Of a stretch of 43,084 nt of DNA, positions 24,855 through 32,854 are shown one piece after another. The first letter of the stretch is position 1; each line of letters opens with the position of its first letter. Source of the stretch: JAIQFL01 sp035295745 (lineage in GTDB: Bacteria; Acidobacteriota; Terriglobia; Bryobacterales; Bryobacteraceae). The position numbers and the translations under genes are program-made. Location: the NCBI GenBank assembly GCA_035295745.1, contig DATGIL010000030.1, positions 1-43,084 on the forward strand, read 5' to 3'. The notes under the pieces are model-generated. The model made no database searches. It worked only from the letters and a program-made list of their open reading frames with translations, and was not told where the DNA came from.

Positions 24855-25685
24855 CTAACTGGATGGCCCGGCGAGCTGCTCCACCAGGCGCGGGGCCAGC
24901 CCCTTGAGAAATCGCACGAGGGTGTCGCGCACCATGGCTCCGGCTTCCAGAACTTCCTCGTGATTGATCTTCTGGGGCAGAACGCCGGCGGCCATATTAG
25001 TGACGCACGAGATGCCGAGCGACTTGATGCCCATGTGATTCGCGGTGATTACTTCGAGCACCGTGGACATGCCGACGACATCCGCGCCGATGGCCCGCAA
25101 ATAACGAATCTCCGCGGGCGTTTCGTACGAGGGCCCAAGCATCGCGGCGTAGACGCCTTCGGTGACGGGAACGCACAATTCCGTGGCCACGTCCCTGGCG
25201 ATCATGCGAAGCTGTCTTGGATAAGCCTCCGACATGTCGGGAAAGCGCGGGCCCAACGAATCGTCATTCGGCCCCACCAGCGGATTGCACCCCTGCAGGT
25301 TGATGTGGTCGGATATCAGGACGAGGCCGCCGCGCTCCAGTGTCAGATTGATGCCGCCCGCCGCGTTAGTAAATACCATCACCCGCACGCCGAGCGCTCC
25401 GAGCACGCGCACTCCGTAAGTGACCTGCGCCGGGGTGTTGCCCTCGTACAGATGCGCGCGCCCCGCCATCACGACGGTATCGAGCGTTCCCAGTTTGCCA
25501 ATGATCAGGCGCCCCGCGTGACCCACGGCCGTGGAAGGCGGCCAGCCGGGGATCTCCGCATAAGGGATGTCAATGCGATCGGTCAGTTCGTCCGCAAAGG
25601 CGCCCAGCCCGCTGCCCAGGACAATGCCGATCTTCGGCTGGAGCGAAGTGCGGCTCTCGATGAGTTGTTTGGCTTCGGCGGTCAC
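24855..25685 (-). CDS. punA: Purine nucleoside phosphorylase (trimeric PNP)
   Basis: Phosphorolyses purine nucleosides to base and (deoxy)ribose-1-phosphate. The 276-residue product has GIVLGSGLGAFADEL, GHAGRLIIG, GRAHLYEGN, FTNAAGGIN, MLGPSYETPAEIR and VGMSTVLEVITANHMG, ending in CVTNMAAGV with the asparagine typical of 6-oxopurine-specific enzymes. GTG 25685 is chosen because it overlaps the nupC stop (GTGA) and matches the family start; the frame extends 53 codons further but only inside nupC. Third gene of the operon. Confidence 0.95.
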   Translation of the reverse strand: MTAEAKQLIESRTSLQPKIGIVLGSGLGAFADELTDRIDIPYAEIPGWPPSTAVGHAGRLIIGKLGTLDTVVMAGRAHLYEGNTPAQVTYGVRVLGALGVRVMVFTNAAGGINLTLERGGLVLISDHINLQGCNPLVGPNDDSLGPRFPDMSEAYPRQLRMIARDVATELCVPVTEGVYAAMLGPSYETPAEIRYLRAIGADVVGMSTVLEVITANHMGIKSLGISCVTNMAAGVLPQKINHEEVLEAGAMVRDTLVRFLKGLAPRLVEQLAGPSS

Positions 25686-26905
25686 AGCAGCATTCCCGCG
25701 ATGCAGGCTGACATGAAGTTGGCCATGGTGCCGGCCATCACCGCCTTCAATCCCAAGCGCGCCAGATCGGACTTCCGCGTTGGCGCCAGGGCCCCGATGC
25801 CGCCCACCTGGATGGCGATCGAGCTGAAATTGGCGAATCCGCAAAGCGCGTAGGTGGCGATGGTGAACGACCGCGGATCCAGCGTGGCCTTAATCTTGCC
25901 GAGATCGATAAACGCCACGAATTCATTCAGCACCAAGCGCGTTCCGAGCAAATTCCCGATTGCTGAAGCGTCCTTCCAACTCACCCCCAGCAGCCACGCC
26001 ACAGGCGCGAAGATAGTGCCGAAGATTTGCTGCAGCGACGAGGGAAACCAAGCCATGAAGTGCATGCCATGAATCCCGTTCAGAATTCCGTTCACCATCG
26101 CGATCAAGGCCAAGAATGCGATCAGCATAGCCGCGACGTTCAGCGACAGGTGCAGGCCGTCGCCCGCTCCTTGCCCGGCGGCATCGATAATATTCACCGC
26201 CGAACTCTCCACTTTGACATCCACTTTGCCCGAGGTCGCCGGCTTGTCGACTTCCGGAAAGAAGATCTTCGCCAGCATGATGGTCGCAGGCGCAGTCATG
26301 ATCACGGCAGTCAGAAGATGTTGAATGTCGACACCGGCGATCAACACGTAGGCCGCCATCACCGAGCCCGAAACGTGCGCCATCCCGCTCGTCATAACGG
26401 TGAAGAGTTCCGACTGCGTCATGCCCGCGAGGAACGGCCGGATTGTCAGGGGAGCTTCGGTCTGCCCCATGAAGATGCTGGCGGCCACGTTCAGCGATTC
26501 CGCGCCGCTCGCGCCCATGACTTCGCGCATCACGATCGCCATGCCTTTGACAACCCACTGCATCACCCCCAGGTAATACAGGATTGCAAAAAACGAGGCA
26601 ATAAAGATGATGATCGGCAGTACCTGAAAAGCGAACAGCACACCATACGGTCCGGACTTATCGCCCAGCGGTCCGAATAGGAATTTAGCGCCCTCCTGAG
26701 TGTAGCCGAGCATCGCGTTGACACCCGCGCCGATGGCCTGAAACACCTTTCCGAAATTGGTTTTGAGCACCAACAGTGCAAAGCCGAACTGGAGGCTGAG
26801 GCCCCAGGCGAGTATGCGCAGCTTGATGTCACGCTTGTGAGCGGAACAGAGCCAGGCAACTCCCAGGATGACGATAATGCCCAGCAACCCCGTGAATCGG
26901 CCCAT
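25682..26905 (-). CDS. nupC: Concentrative nucleoside transporter (NupC/CNT family)
   Basis: A 407-residue inner-membrane cation-coupled nucleoside importer. Key motifs are SIFMGQTEAPLTIRPFLAGM and SGMAHVSGSVMAAYVLIAG, with LGTRLVLNEFVAF and LCGFANFSSIAIQVGGI in the second half, as in the CNT family. About ten hydrophobic segments span its length, and the N-terminus (FTGLLGIIVILGVAWLCSA) is membrane inserted. Its ATG directly abuts the deoA stop. It supplies the substrates of the three flanking nucleoside enzymes. Confidence 0.95.
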   Translation of the reverse strand: MGRFTGLLGIIVILGVAWLCSAHKRDIKLRILAWGLSLQFGFALLVLKTNFGKVFQAIGAGVNAMLGYTQEGAKFLFGPLGDKSGPYGVLFAFQVLPIIIFIASFFAILYYLGVMQWVVKGMAIVMREVMGASGAESLNVAASIFMGQTEAPLTIRPFLAGMTQSELFTVMTSGMAHVSGSVMAAYVLIAGVDIQHLLTAVIMTAPATIMLAKIFFPEVDKPATSGKVDVKVESSAVNIIDAAGQGAGDGLHLSLNVAAMLIAFLALIAMVNGILNGIHGMHFMAWFPSSLQQIFGTIFAPVAWLLGVSWKDASAIGNLLGTRLVLNEFVAFIDLGKIKATLDPRSFTIATYALCGFANFSSIAIQVGGIGALAPTRKSDLARLGLKAVMAGTMANFMSACIAGMLL

Positions 26906-28210
26906 CTACCCTACGACTTCCAAAATGAGCTCGCGCTCGTCAGGCTTCTGCGGGGAAAGAGAGAAGGCGTCTTCCACCATTTCGGCGGCCTCTTCCACAC
27001 GATCTTCCTTCGTGTAATACAGGCGGCACAGCACCGAGCCGGCGTCTACACGTTCGCCGACCTTGACTTCGAGGATGATACCCACTGCCGGGTCGATGGC
27101 GTCTTCCTTGCGATCGCGGCCCGCGCCAATCATGTTCGAAGCGATGCCGATGTCCTCAGCGCTGATGGAACTCACATATCCGCCACGCGGAGAAGTGATT
27201 TCCCGCATGCCGGTGGCGTTGGGCAGCAGTTCGAACTTGTCGAGTGCCTGGGCGTTTCCACCCTGTGCCGCCACCACCTGCTTGAACTTGCGATAACCCG
27301 AGCCATCCACCAGGTGCTTCTCGGCGACACGGCGGGCATCGTCGAGCGACGGCGCTTTCTTGCCGAGAAAGATCATGCGCGCGGCGAGTTCAATCGAGAG
27401 CTTGGTAAGGTCGGCGGGCCCGGCGTTTTGCAGCGTCTGGGACGCCTCCATCACCTCGAGGGCGTTGCCGATGGCGTAGCCCAGCGGCTGGTTCATGTCG
27501 GTGATGAGCGCCTGTACCTTCTTATCCATGCGCCGGCCAATGCCGACCATGGTCTGCGCGAGACGGCGGGCTTCCACCTGCTTCTTCATGAACGCGCCGT
27601 TTCCCACTTTCACATCCAACACCAGCGCATCAACACCCTCGGCCAATTTCTTCGACATGATCGAAGAGGAGATCAGTGGAATTGACTCCACGGTCGCGGT
27701 GACGTCGCGGAGAGCGTACAGTTTGCGATCGGCGGGTGCGAGTTTCTCGGTCTGACCGATGAAGCAGAGTCCCAACTCCGAGAGCTGCTTGTGAAATTCC
27801 TCAGCGGTGAGGTTCGTGCGGAAACCGGGAATCGACTCGAGTTTGTCGAGTGTGCCGCCCGTATGTCCGAGCGCACGTCCGGACATCATGGGCACGACCA
27901 CCCCCGCCGCGGCTGCCAGCGGGGCTACGATGAAGCTGGTTTTGTCTCCCACACCGCCCGTGGAGTGTTTGTCTACTTTTACTCCGGGAATGTCCGACAG
28001 GTCGACTGTATCGCCGGAACGCAGCATGCATTCCGTGAGCCGGCTGACCTCGCGGTCAGACATCCCCGAGAAAAATACGGCCATCAGGAAGGCCGACATC
28101 TGATAGTCGGGAATCTCCTCCCTGGTGTACCCTTCCACGAGGAACTCGATCTCTTCCGGAGCAAGCTCTTGCCCGTCCCGTTTCCGCTGAATCAAGTCAA
28201 CTGTGCGCAT
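26906..28210 (-). CDS. deoA: Thymidine/pyrimidine-nucleoside phosphorylase
   Basis: A 434-residue enzyme that splits thymidine or uridine to base and sugar-1-phosphate. It has KVDKHSTGGVGDKTS, the phosphate-binding signature, then MSGRALGHTGGTLDKLESIP, with SSSIMSKKLAEGVDALVLDV and KVGNGAFMK. Length matches the Pdp/DeoA family (430-440). It starts at ATG 28210 and is the first gene of the operon, with the promoter expected in the 115 bp shared with the divergent mrp gene. Confidence 0.95.
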   Translation of the reverse strand: MRTVDLIQRKRDGQELAPEEIEFLVEGYTREEIPDYQMSAFLMAVFFSGMSDREVSRLTECMLRSGDTVDLSDIPGVKVDKHSTGGVGDKTSFIVAPLAAAAGVVVPMMSGRALGHTGGTLDKLESIPGFRTNLTAEEFHKQLSELGLCFIGQTEKLAPADRKLYALRDVTATVESIPLISSSIMSKKLAEGVDALVLDVKVGNGAFMKKQVEARRLAQTMVGIGRRMDKKVQALITDMNQPLGYAIGNALEVMEASQTLQNAGPADLTKLSIELAARMIFLGKKAPSLDDARRVAEKHLVDGSGYRKFKQVVAAQGGNAQALDKFELLPNATGMREITSPRGGYVSSISAEDIGIASNMIGAGRDRKEDAIDPAVGIILEVKVGERVDAGSVLCRLYYTKEDRVEEAAEMVEDAFSLSPQKPDERELILEVVG

Positions 28211-28286
28211 TATGAGACACTTAGCCTACCATCCTAACGGGTTGAAAGTAAAGGACCGATTTTTCCAATTGGTATCCGGCAGTGCA

Positions 28287-28299
28287 GGAGCGAAGCTCC
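28287..28299. promoter_or_regulatory. Mini-hairpin in the deoA/mrp divergent promoter region
   Basis: GGAGC-GAA-GCTCC forms a perfect five-bp stem with a three-base loop. Its centre GCGAAGC is a heptamer known to form an exceptionally stable DNA mini-hairpin. The 115-bp region must carry the promoters of both operons. TACGAT at 28312-28317 is a possible -10 for mrp, only nine bases before the ATG, which would give a nearly leaderless mRNA. Confidence 0.35.
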
Positions 28300-28325
28300 A
28301 CTCGCTACTGTTACGATAGAAATCG

Positions 28326-29150
28326 ATGACTCCCAACCAACCGGGCCAAATGCCCAAGTTGCCAATAGCCGGCGTGAAATACCTGATCGCGGTGGGTTCG
28401 GGGAAGGGAGGTGTCGGCAAAACTACGGTGTCAGTCAACCTCGCGGTGGGGTTGGCTTCACTCGGTTATAAGACCGGGCTGATGGACGCCGACGTCTACG
28501 GACCCAACGTTCCTTTGATGATGGGGATCAATCGCACACCCATGGCCTATGGGGAGCGGATTCAGCCTCTCGATCAGTACGGAGTAAAGCTGATGTCGAT
28601 GGGCTTTCTGAATCCCGGCGACAAGCCGCTGGTATGGCGCGGTCCCATGCTCCACAGCGTGATCCAACAGTTCCTGCGGGGTGTGGACTGGGGCAATCTG
28701 GATTACCTGATCATCGATCTGCCGCCGGGGACGGGAGATGTGCAGCTTTCCTTGATTCAGACGGCGCCCATTACCGGCGCAATCGTGGTGACCACCCCGT
28801 CGGACGTCTCTCTGGAAGACGCACGCAAGGCGATCTTCATGTTCCACCAGGTGAAAGTGCCGATTTTGGGAATTGTGGAGAACATGAGCTTCCTGATCTG
28901 CCCGCACTGCCAGGAGCGCATCGACGTTTTCAGTCACGGCGGCGGGCGGCGGACGGCCAGTGAGATGCAGCAGCATTTTTTGGCCGAGCTGCCATTGGAT
29001 CCCCAGGTGCGCATCGGCGGGGACAGCGGAAAACCCATAGTGATGCGCAAAGGGGAAGGCGAGCCGTTCTTGGAATTGGCCCGGAATACGGTAAAGCGCT
29101 CGGAAGAGGTATCGCAGGAGACTGGGCCGAGGATCGAAATCAGCGATTAG
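28326..29150 (+). CDS. mrp: Mrp/ApbC-type iron-sulfur cluster carrier ATPase
   Basis: A 274-residue cytoplasmic P-loop ATPase of the MinD/Mrp group, thought to hold and transfer Fe-S clusters. It has the deviant Walker A GSGKGGVGKTT at residues 24-34, ADVYGPNVPLMMG, the DLPPGTGDVQL segment, and the cluster-binding pair CPHC at 192-195 in ENMSFLICPHC. The N-terminal DUF59 (MIP18) domain found in many Mrp proteins is absent, as in ApbC/NBP35-like short forms. No ribosome binding site is obvious before ATG 28326. The next gene follows after 7 bp, so they are probably cotranscribed. Confidence 0.93.
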   Translation: MTPNQPGQMPKLPIAGVKYLIAVGSGKGGVGKTTVSVNLAVGLASLGYKTGLMDADVYGPNVPLMMGINRTPMAYGERIQPLDQYGVKLMSMGFLNPGDKPLVWRGPMLHSVIQQFLRGVDWGNLDYLIIDLPPGTGDVQLSLIQTAPITGAIVVTTPSDVSLEDARKAIFMFHQVKVPILGIVENMSFLICPHCQERIDVFSHGGGRRTASEMQQHFLAELPLDPQVRIGGDSGKPIVMRKGEGEPFLELARNTVKRSEEVSQETGPRIEISD

Positions 29151-29157
29151 GAAGTAG

Positions 29158-30249
29158 ATGCAGCGGTTGTACCGTTTCGAGTTGGTCAAGGAACGTTATC
29201 GCGGGCCGTCGAATGCGGTGATGGAAGGCCGCGATCTAACGAACGACTCGGTGGTCACGGTATGTGAATGGACGCCGGGCGAGGCGCAAGTCCAGGCCAG
29301 TACCGCGGCCGTCGCGGAGTCGATGGGGACTCTCGAGTCGGCCGAGCTTTTTTCCACCGAGAGCGCCTTCTATATAGTCGCGGGTAGCGACGCGCGGGCG
29401 GCGTTTGCGCTCCAGGGACTTCGCGCGCGCGGGCTGTTTCCAGGCGAATGGCCTGGATTGATTGGAGTGGCGAGGCAGCCGGTTCCGCCTCCGCCGAAGC
29501 CGGACCCACCGAGACTCGAACCGGAGAAAACGGCGACGCCTAAGCCAGAAGCGCCACCCCCGATCAGTTTCTGGGGGACGTCGGCGGGCCTTCTCGTGAT
29601 CCTCGCCTTCGCGATGGTCGCGGGCCTCGTACTGTTGATGGTGGGCCGGCCCGTCGGATCGGAGTCGGTTTCGGGATCTTCCAGCAGTCCGGCAGGAAAC
29701 TCGCCCGTGAGTCAGCCGCCCGCCGAACCATCTCCGGTGTCGAGGCCTATCGATGCTCCCCAGTCTGAAACTCATCCCGAGCCGCCGGTTCCTACGGCAG
29801 CCGGGACCGTGCCGCATAAAGAGCCCGCGCCCCAGGCCGCTCGTACACGTGACCCGTCGCGAGCCGCCGTGATGGCTGTTCTGGAGCACTGGCGGACGAC
29901 CATGCTCAGCAATGACCTGAATGGCCAGGTCAACTGTTACGCGCCGAAGGTAGAGGTGTTCTTCCGGCGCAAGAATCTGGATCGCGAAGTGCTGCGCTCC
30001 ATGAAACGGTCGGGGATGATCGGCTGGGCGCACACTGATGAGTACGAAATACGGGATATCGATTACAGGATGGGACAGGACGGACGGCCGTCGGTGACTT
30101 TTCGCAAACGATGGGATAGCTGGGATGCAAATCGGGTGAAGCACTTCGCGGGAGAGGCGCAGGATAGGCTAACGTTTGCAAAGTTCAAAGGCGCGTGGAA
30201 GATAGTGCGTGAAGAGGAGCTTCGGGTTTACCACGTGACGAGGGACTAA
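29158..30249 (+). CDS. Membrane-anchored protein with NTF2/SnoaL-like C-terminal domain
   Basis: A 363-residue protein of unknown function. Residues 1-105 form a cytoplasmic domain, followed by a Pro-rich linker (105-136), one membrane segment at about 140-163 (SAGLLVILAFAMVAGLVLLM), a second Pro/Ser-rich linker, and a C-terminal domain (about 235-363). That domain starts VMAVLEHWRTTMLSNDLNGQ and shows the helix-then-sheet pattern of NTF2/SnoaL-like domains (DUF4440 type), with VEVFFRRKNL and a final beta-rich stretch. It follows mrp by 7 bp. The link to iron-sulfur assembly is only positional. Confidence 0.7.
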   Translation: MQRLYRFELVKERYRGPSNAVMEGRDLTNDSVVTVCEWTPGEAQVQASTAAVAESMGTLESAELFSTESAFYIVAGSDARAAFALQGLRARGLFPGEWPGLIGVARQPVPPPPKPDPPRLEPEKTATPKPEAPPPISFWGTSAGLLVILAFAMVAGLVLLMVGRPVGSESVSGSSSSPAGNSPVSQPPAEPSPVSRPIDAPQSETHPEPPVPTAAGTVPHKEPAPQAARTRDPSRAAVMAVLEHWRTTMLSNDLNGQVNCYAPKVEVFFRRKNLDREVLRSMKRSGMIGWAHTDEYEIRDIDYRMGQDGRPSVTFRKRWDSWDANRVKHFAGEAQDRLTFAKFKGAWKIVREEELRVYHVTRD

Positions 30250-30252
30250 AAT

Positions 30253-30382
30253 GTGGCGCAAACACTCGAGACTTCTCTCGACGCTTTTGGGCTGTCTAGT
30301 GAACCTGTTACTTCGACCCGCCGCACGCTCCGAGAAGTCTCGACATGAGTGTCGAGACGGCAAACAGGAGTGTTTGCGCCAC
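30253..30382 (+). repeat. Palindromic element, copy 1 (130 bp)
   Basis: Ends are a perfect 15-bp inverted repeat, GTGGCGCAAACACTC at 30253-30267 and its complement at 30368-30382. Inside is a perfect 9-bp stem GTCTCGACA/TGTCGAGAC with loop TGAG (30337-30358), and CGAGACTTCTC near the left end can pair with CGAGAAGTC on the right, so the whole unit is a long imperfect palindrome. It sits between the convergent 29158 and PfpI genes. It is related to the unit at 38433-38580: the right 48 bases match that copy's left end in inverse orientation at about 44 positions. No coding capacity. Confidence 0.8.
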
Positions 30383-30394
30383 GCCGGCACCCAC

Positions 30395-30964
30395 CTATGA
30401 ATTCACTCCCACCGGCTTGCGGGCGTGAGTGGCGAACAATTGAATGACTTCCCGATTGAATGCGGGCAGGTCATCGGGTTTGCGGCTTGTCACCAAGCCA
30501 TGATCTTCAATTACTTCGCGATCCTCCCAGTTACCGCCGGCATTGCGGATGTCAGTTTTGAGGGACGGCCACGAAGTCACTCTCCGGCCGGTGACCAATC
30601 CGGCTTCCACCAAGAGCCACGGGCCATGGCAAATCGCCGCGATCGGCTTACCTGCGCCGGCGAATTCCTTCACGAATTGCACCGCCTTCGATATGGTGCG
30701 AAGCTTATCGGGATTGGCCACTCCTCCGGGTAACAGCAAGGCATCGAATTCGGAAGACGAGGCGGATTCGAGCTTCAAGTCAACTGGAAACTTCTCGCCT
30801 TTCTCGTCGTGATTCATGCCCTGCACACTGGATTTCTCGGGCGCAATCAGGGTGGTTTTGGCACCGGCCTGTTGCAGCGCCTTGCGCGGCTCCGTCATTT
30901 CCACCTGCTCGAAGCCATCGGTGACCAGGATGGCTACACGGTATCCATCAAGTCGTTCTGGCAT
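30395..30964 (-). CDS. DJ-1/PfpI family protein (deglycase/protease-like stress protein)
   Basis: A 189-residue cytoplasmic protein of the PfpI/YhbO group. It shows VAILVTDGFEQVEMTEPRKA with the conserved glutamate, DALLLPGGVANPDKLR, and the nucleophile elbow AAICHGPWLLVEAGLV containing the catalytic Cys-His pair. Members act as chaperones, deglycases or weak peptidases under stress. The start ATG 30964 has GGAG upstream. It lies 12 bp behind a DUF892 ferritin-like gene on the same strand; the two are commonly found among general stress genes. Confidence 0.93.
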   Translation of the reverse strand: MPERLDGYRVAILVTDGFEQVEMTEPRKALQQAGAKTTLIAPEKSSVQGMNHDEKGEKFPVDLKLESASSSEFDALLLPGGVANPDKLRTISKAVQFVKEFAGAGKPIAAICHGPWLLVEAGLVTGRRVTSWPSLKTDIRNAGGNWEDREVIEDHGLVTSRKPDDLPAFNREVIQLFATHARKPVGVNS

Positions 30965-30976
30965 ATTTGTGAGCTC

Positions 30977-31474
30977 CTATGCGGTTCGAGTCGCTTCCAC
31001 ATTGACGCGGTTGCGGGCGATTTCCGTGAGGGTTTCGTCGGCCGCAGTTTCCTCATCCAGGGTGTCCTGTAGTACTGTCGCAGCACGCTCCTGTCCGAGT
31101 TGCTCGGCGTACGTCCGCACGGTGCCATACGCAGCGATTTCGTAGTGTTCGACGCGCTGGCAGGCCGAGATGATGGCGGCGTCGCGGACCGCGGGAGGCG
31201 CGTCCTTGCCGATCATCTCATCGCCTTCATCCAATATGCCCTGCATGCCTTTACACTTCTGCGCCTTGGCTTCGACGCCGTGCATGCTGAAAACCTTCTC
31301 CAGGCGCGTAACATGGTTGCGAGTTTCTGCAAGGTGACTTTCCAAGGCTTGCCGAAGTTCGGGGGAGTCTGTCTTTTCGATTACTTTCGGAAGAGCTTTG
31401 AGAATCTGCCCTTCCGCGCTATATAAGTCCTGTAACTCCGAGATATACAGTTCGTTTAGTGACTGCACTTTCAT
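30977..31474 (-). CDS. DUF892 ferritin-like protein (YciE type)
   Basis: A 165-residue four-helix protein of the YciE/DUF892 family. The first helix is NELYISELQDLYSAEGQILK, with later metal-type residues in HLAETRNHVTRLEKVF, CQRVEHYEIAAYG and LDEETAADETL, giving the two E--H pairs of a di-iron ferritin-like site. Biochemical role is unsettled; members are induced by stress. It is first of a two-gene unit with the PfpI gene and divergent from the topoisomerase gene, with about 155 bp between. Confidence 0.93.
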   Translation of the reverse strand: MKVQSLNELYISELQDLYSAEGQILKALPKVIEKTDSPELRQALESHLAETRNHVTRLEKVFSMHGVEAKAQKCKGMQGILDEGDEMIGKDAPPAVRDAAIISACQRVEHYEIAAYGTVRTYAEQLGQERAATVLQDTLDEETAADETLTEIARNRVNVEATRTA

Positions 31475-31630
31475 AGGGTAAGTTTCTCCGATCTCAGGCT
31501 AGCGCGAGAGCGAGCGACTTACAAGGAAGTTTCTGGCAGGTTGGTGAATAGAGGCACGCGATCCCGAAGGAGCCGGAGCTATTGTAAGTGCCGCAACAAT
31601 GGCCCGGAATCTGCGGTCGCCGAGAGTGTC

Positions 31631-32710
31631 ATGTTCTCTACGGATCCGGTAGAATCCGCGGCTGAGGCGGGCTTGCGATATGTACGCTGCGGAGCACTCT
31701 GCATCCGGCGAGTGGGGCGCGGCAAGTCGTTCCGGTACATTGGGCCAGACGGCAAGCCGGTGCGCGACCCCAAACAACTGGCGCGGATTCGCGCACTGGT
31801 GATTCCTCCAGCGTGGCAGGATGTCCGGATTTGTCCGACACCGAACGGACATTTGCAAGCGGTAGGCCGCGATGCCCGCGGCCGCAGGCAGTATCGCTAC
31901 CACACCCAATATCGAGCGGTCCGCGACCAGTCGAAGTTCGGGCGCATGATCGCGTTCGGAGCGTCGCTGGCAATGATCCGGCAACAGGTGATGCGAGACC
32001 TGGAAAGGCCCGGTCTCCCGAAGCAAAAAGTGCTCGCCACCGTGGTGCGCCTGCTGGAGACCAGCTTCGTTCGAGTGGGTAACGAGGAGTATGCGAAAGA
32101 GAACGACTCGTTCGGCTTGACGACGCTGCGAAATCGCCACGTGCAGATTGCGGGCGCCAGACTGACCTTCCACTTTCGGGGAAAAAGCGGGCTCGACCAC
32201 CAGATCCAACTGACGGACCGGCGGCTGGCACGCATCGTAAAGCAGTGCCAGGATCTGCCGGGTTATGAGTTGTTTCAATATATAGACGAGAGCGGGCAAC
32301 GATGCGCGGTCGATTCCGCCGACGTCAACGAATACATTCGCGAGGTGGCGGGCCAGGATTTCACGGCCAAAGATTTTCGAACTTGGGCCGGAACTCTGCT
32401 GGCGGTCCGGGAACTGTGCGCCGCCGGTCCCTCCAGCAGTGAGACGGCGAGTAAGCGAAATATTGTGCAGGCGATCAAGTCGGTGGCGCGGCGTTTAGGC
32501 AATCGCCCAGCGACCTGCCGGAAATATTATGTGCATCCCGCCATTTTGGATGCATACGCCGACGGATCGCTGTTTCCCACGATGGAGCGCGGAAAAGAGC
32601 AGGAGGCAGCGTACGCGGAGATGGGGTTGAAGCAGGAAGAGTACTGCGCGATGGTGGTGGTGGCGGAGTATCAGTCCAGGCTGGCGAAAGCAGTGTCGAA
32701 AGCGGCTTGA
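31631..32710 (+). CDS. DNA topoisomerase IB (poxvirus/eukaryote-like)
   Basis: A 359-residue type IB topoisomerase that relaxes supercoils through a 3'-phosphotyrosine. The N-terminal part (GKSFRYIGPDGKPV, IPPAWQDVRICPTPNGHLQA) is the DNA-clamp domain. The catalytic part shows FVRVGNEEYAKENDSFGLTT, the lysine/arginine segment GKSGLDHQI, KDFRTWAGTLLAV, and the nucleophile tyrosine in CRKYYVHPAIL. ATG 31631 is preferred to TTG 31541 because homologous sequence begins just after it. Bacterial TopIB is scattered and often near stress genes, as here. Confidence 0.94.
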   Translation: MFSTDPVESAAEAGLRYVRCGALCIRRVGRGKSFRYIGPDGKPVRDPKQLARIRALVIPPAWQDVRICPTPNGHLQAVGRDARGRRQYRYHTQYRAVRDQSKFGRMIAFGASLAMIRQQVMRDLERPGLPKQKVLATVVRLLETSFVRVGNEEYAKENDSFGLTTLRNRHVQIAGARLTFHFRGKSGLDHQIQLTDRRLARIVKQCQDLPGYELFQYIDESGQRCAVDSADVNEYIREVAGQDFTAKDFRTWAGTLLAVRELCAAGPSSSETASKRNIVQAIKSVARRLGNRPATCRKYYVHPAILDAYADGSLFPTMERGKEQEAAYAEMGLKQEEYCAMVVVAEYQSRLAKAVSKAA

Positions 32711-32747
32711 ACGTAGCGGCTCTTCAACCTCCTTCCAAAATCACGTC

Positions 32748-32774
32748 TGGAGGGGTGTGTGCTACCGCCCTCCA
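32748..32774 (+). terminator. Hairpin after topoisomerase gene
   Basis: TGGAGGG/CCCTCCA form a 7-bp stem with a 13-base loop, 37 bases after the stop. No T-tract follows, so its use as terminator is uncertain. A second, shorter stem GGGGC/GCCCC lies at 32801-32822. Confidence 0.35.
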
Positions 32775-32837
32775 AATGCCAGAGTATGTGGACACCTCAC
32801 GGGGCGTTCTGCGTTCTGCCCCACATGCCTCAAGCAG

Positions 32838-32843
32838 TATAAT
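32838..32843 (+). promoter_or_regulatory. Candidate -10 box of the VWFA gene
   Basis: A perfect TATAAT ends 11 bases before ATG 32855. The -35 position (TTCTGC at 32814-32819, 18-base spacing) is poor. If used, the mRNA would have a leader of only a few bases, too short for a ribosome binding site, and none is seen. Confidence 0.4.
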
Positions 32844-32854
32844 GGACCCCAATC

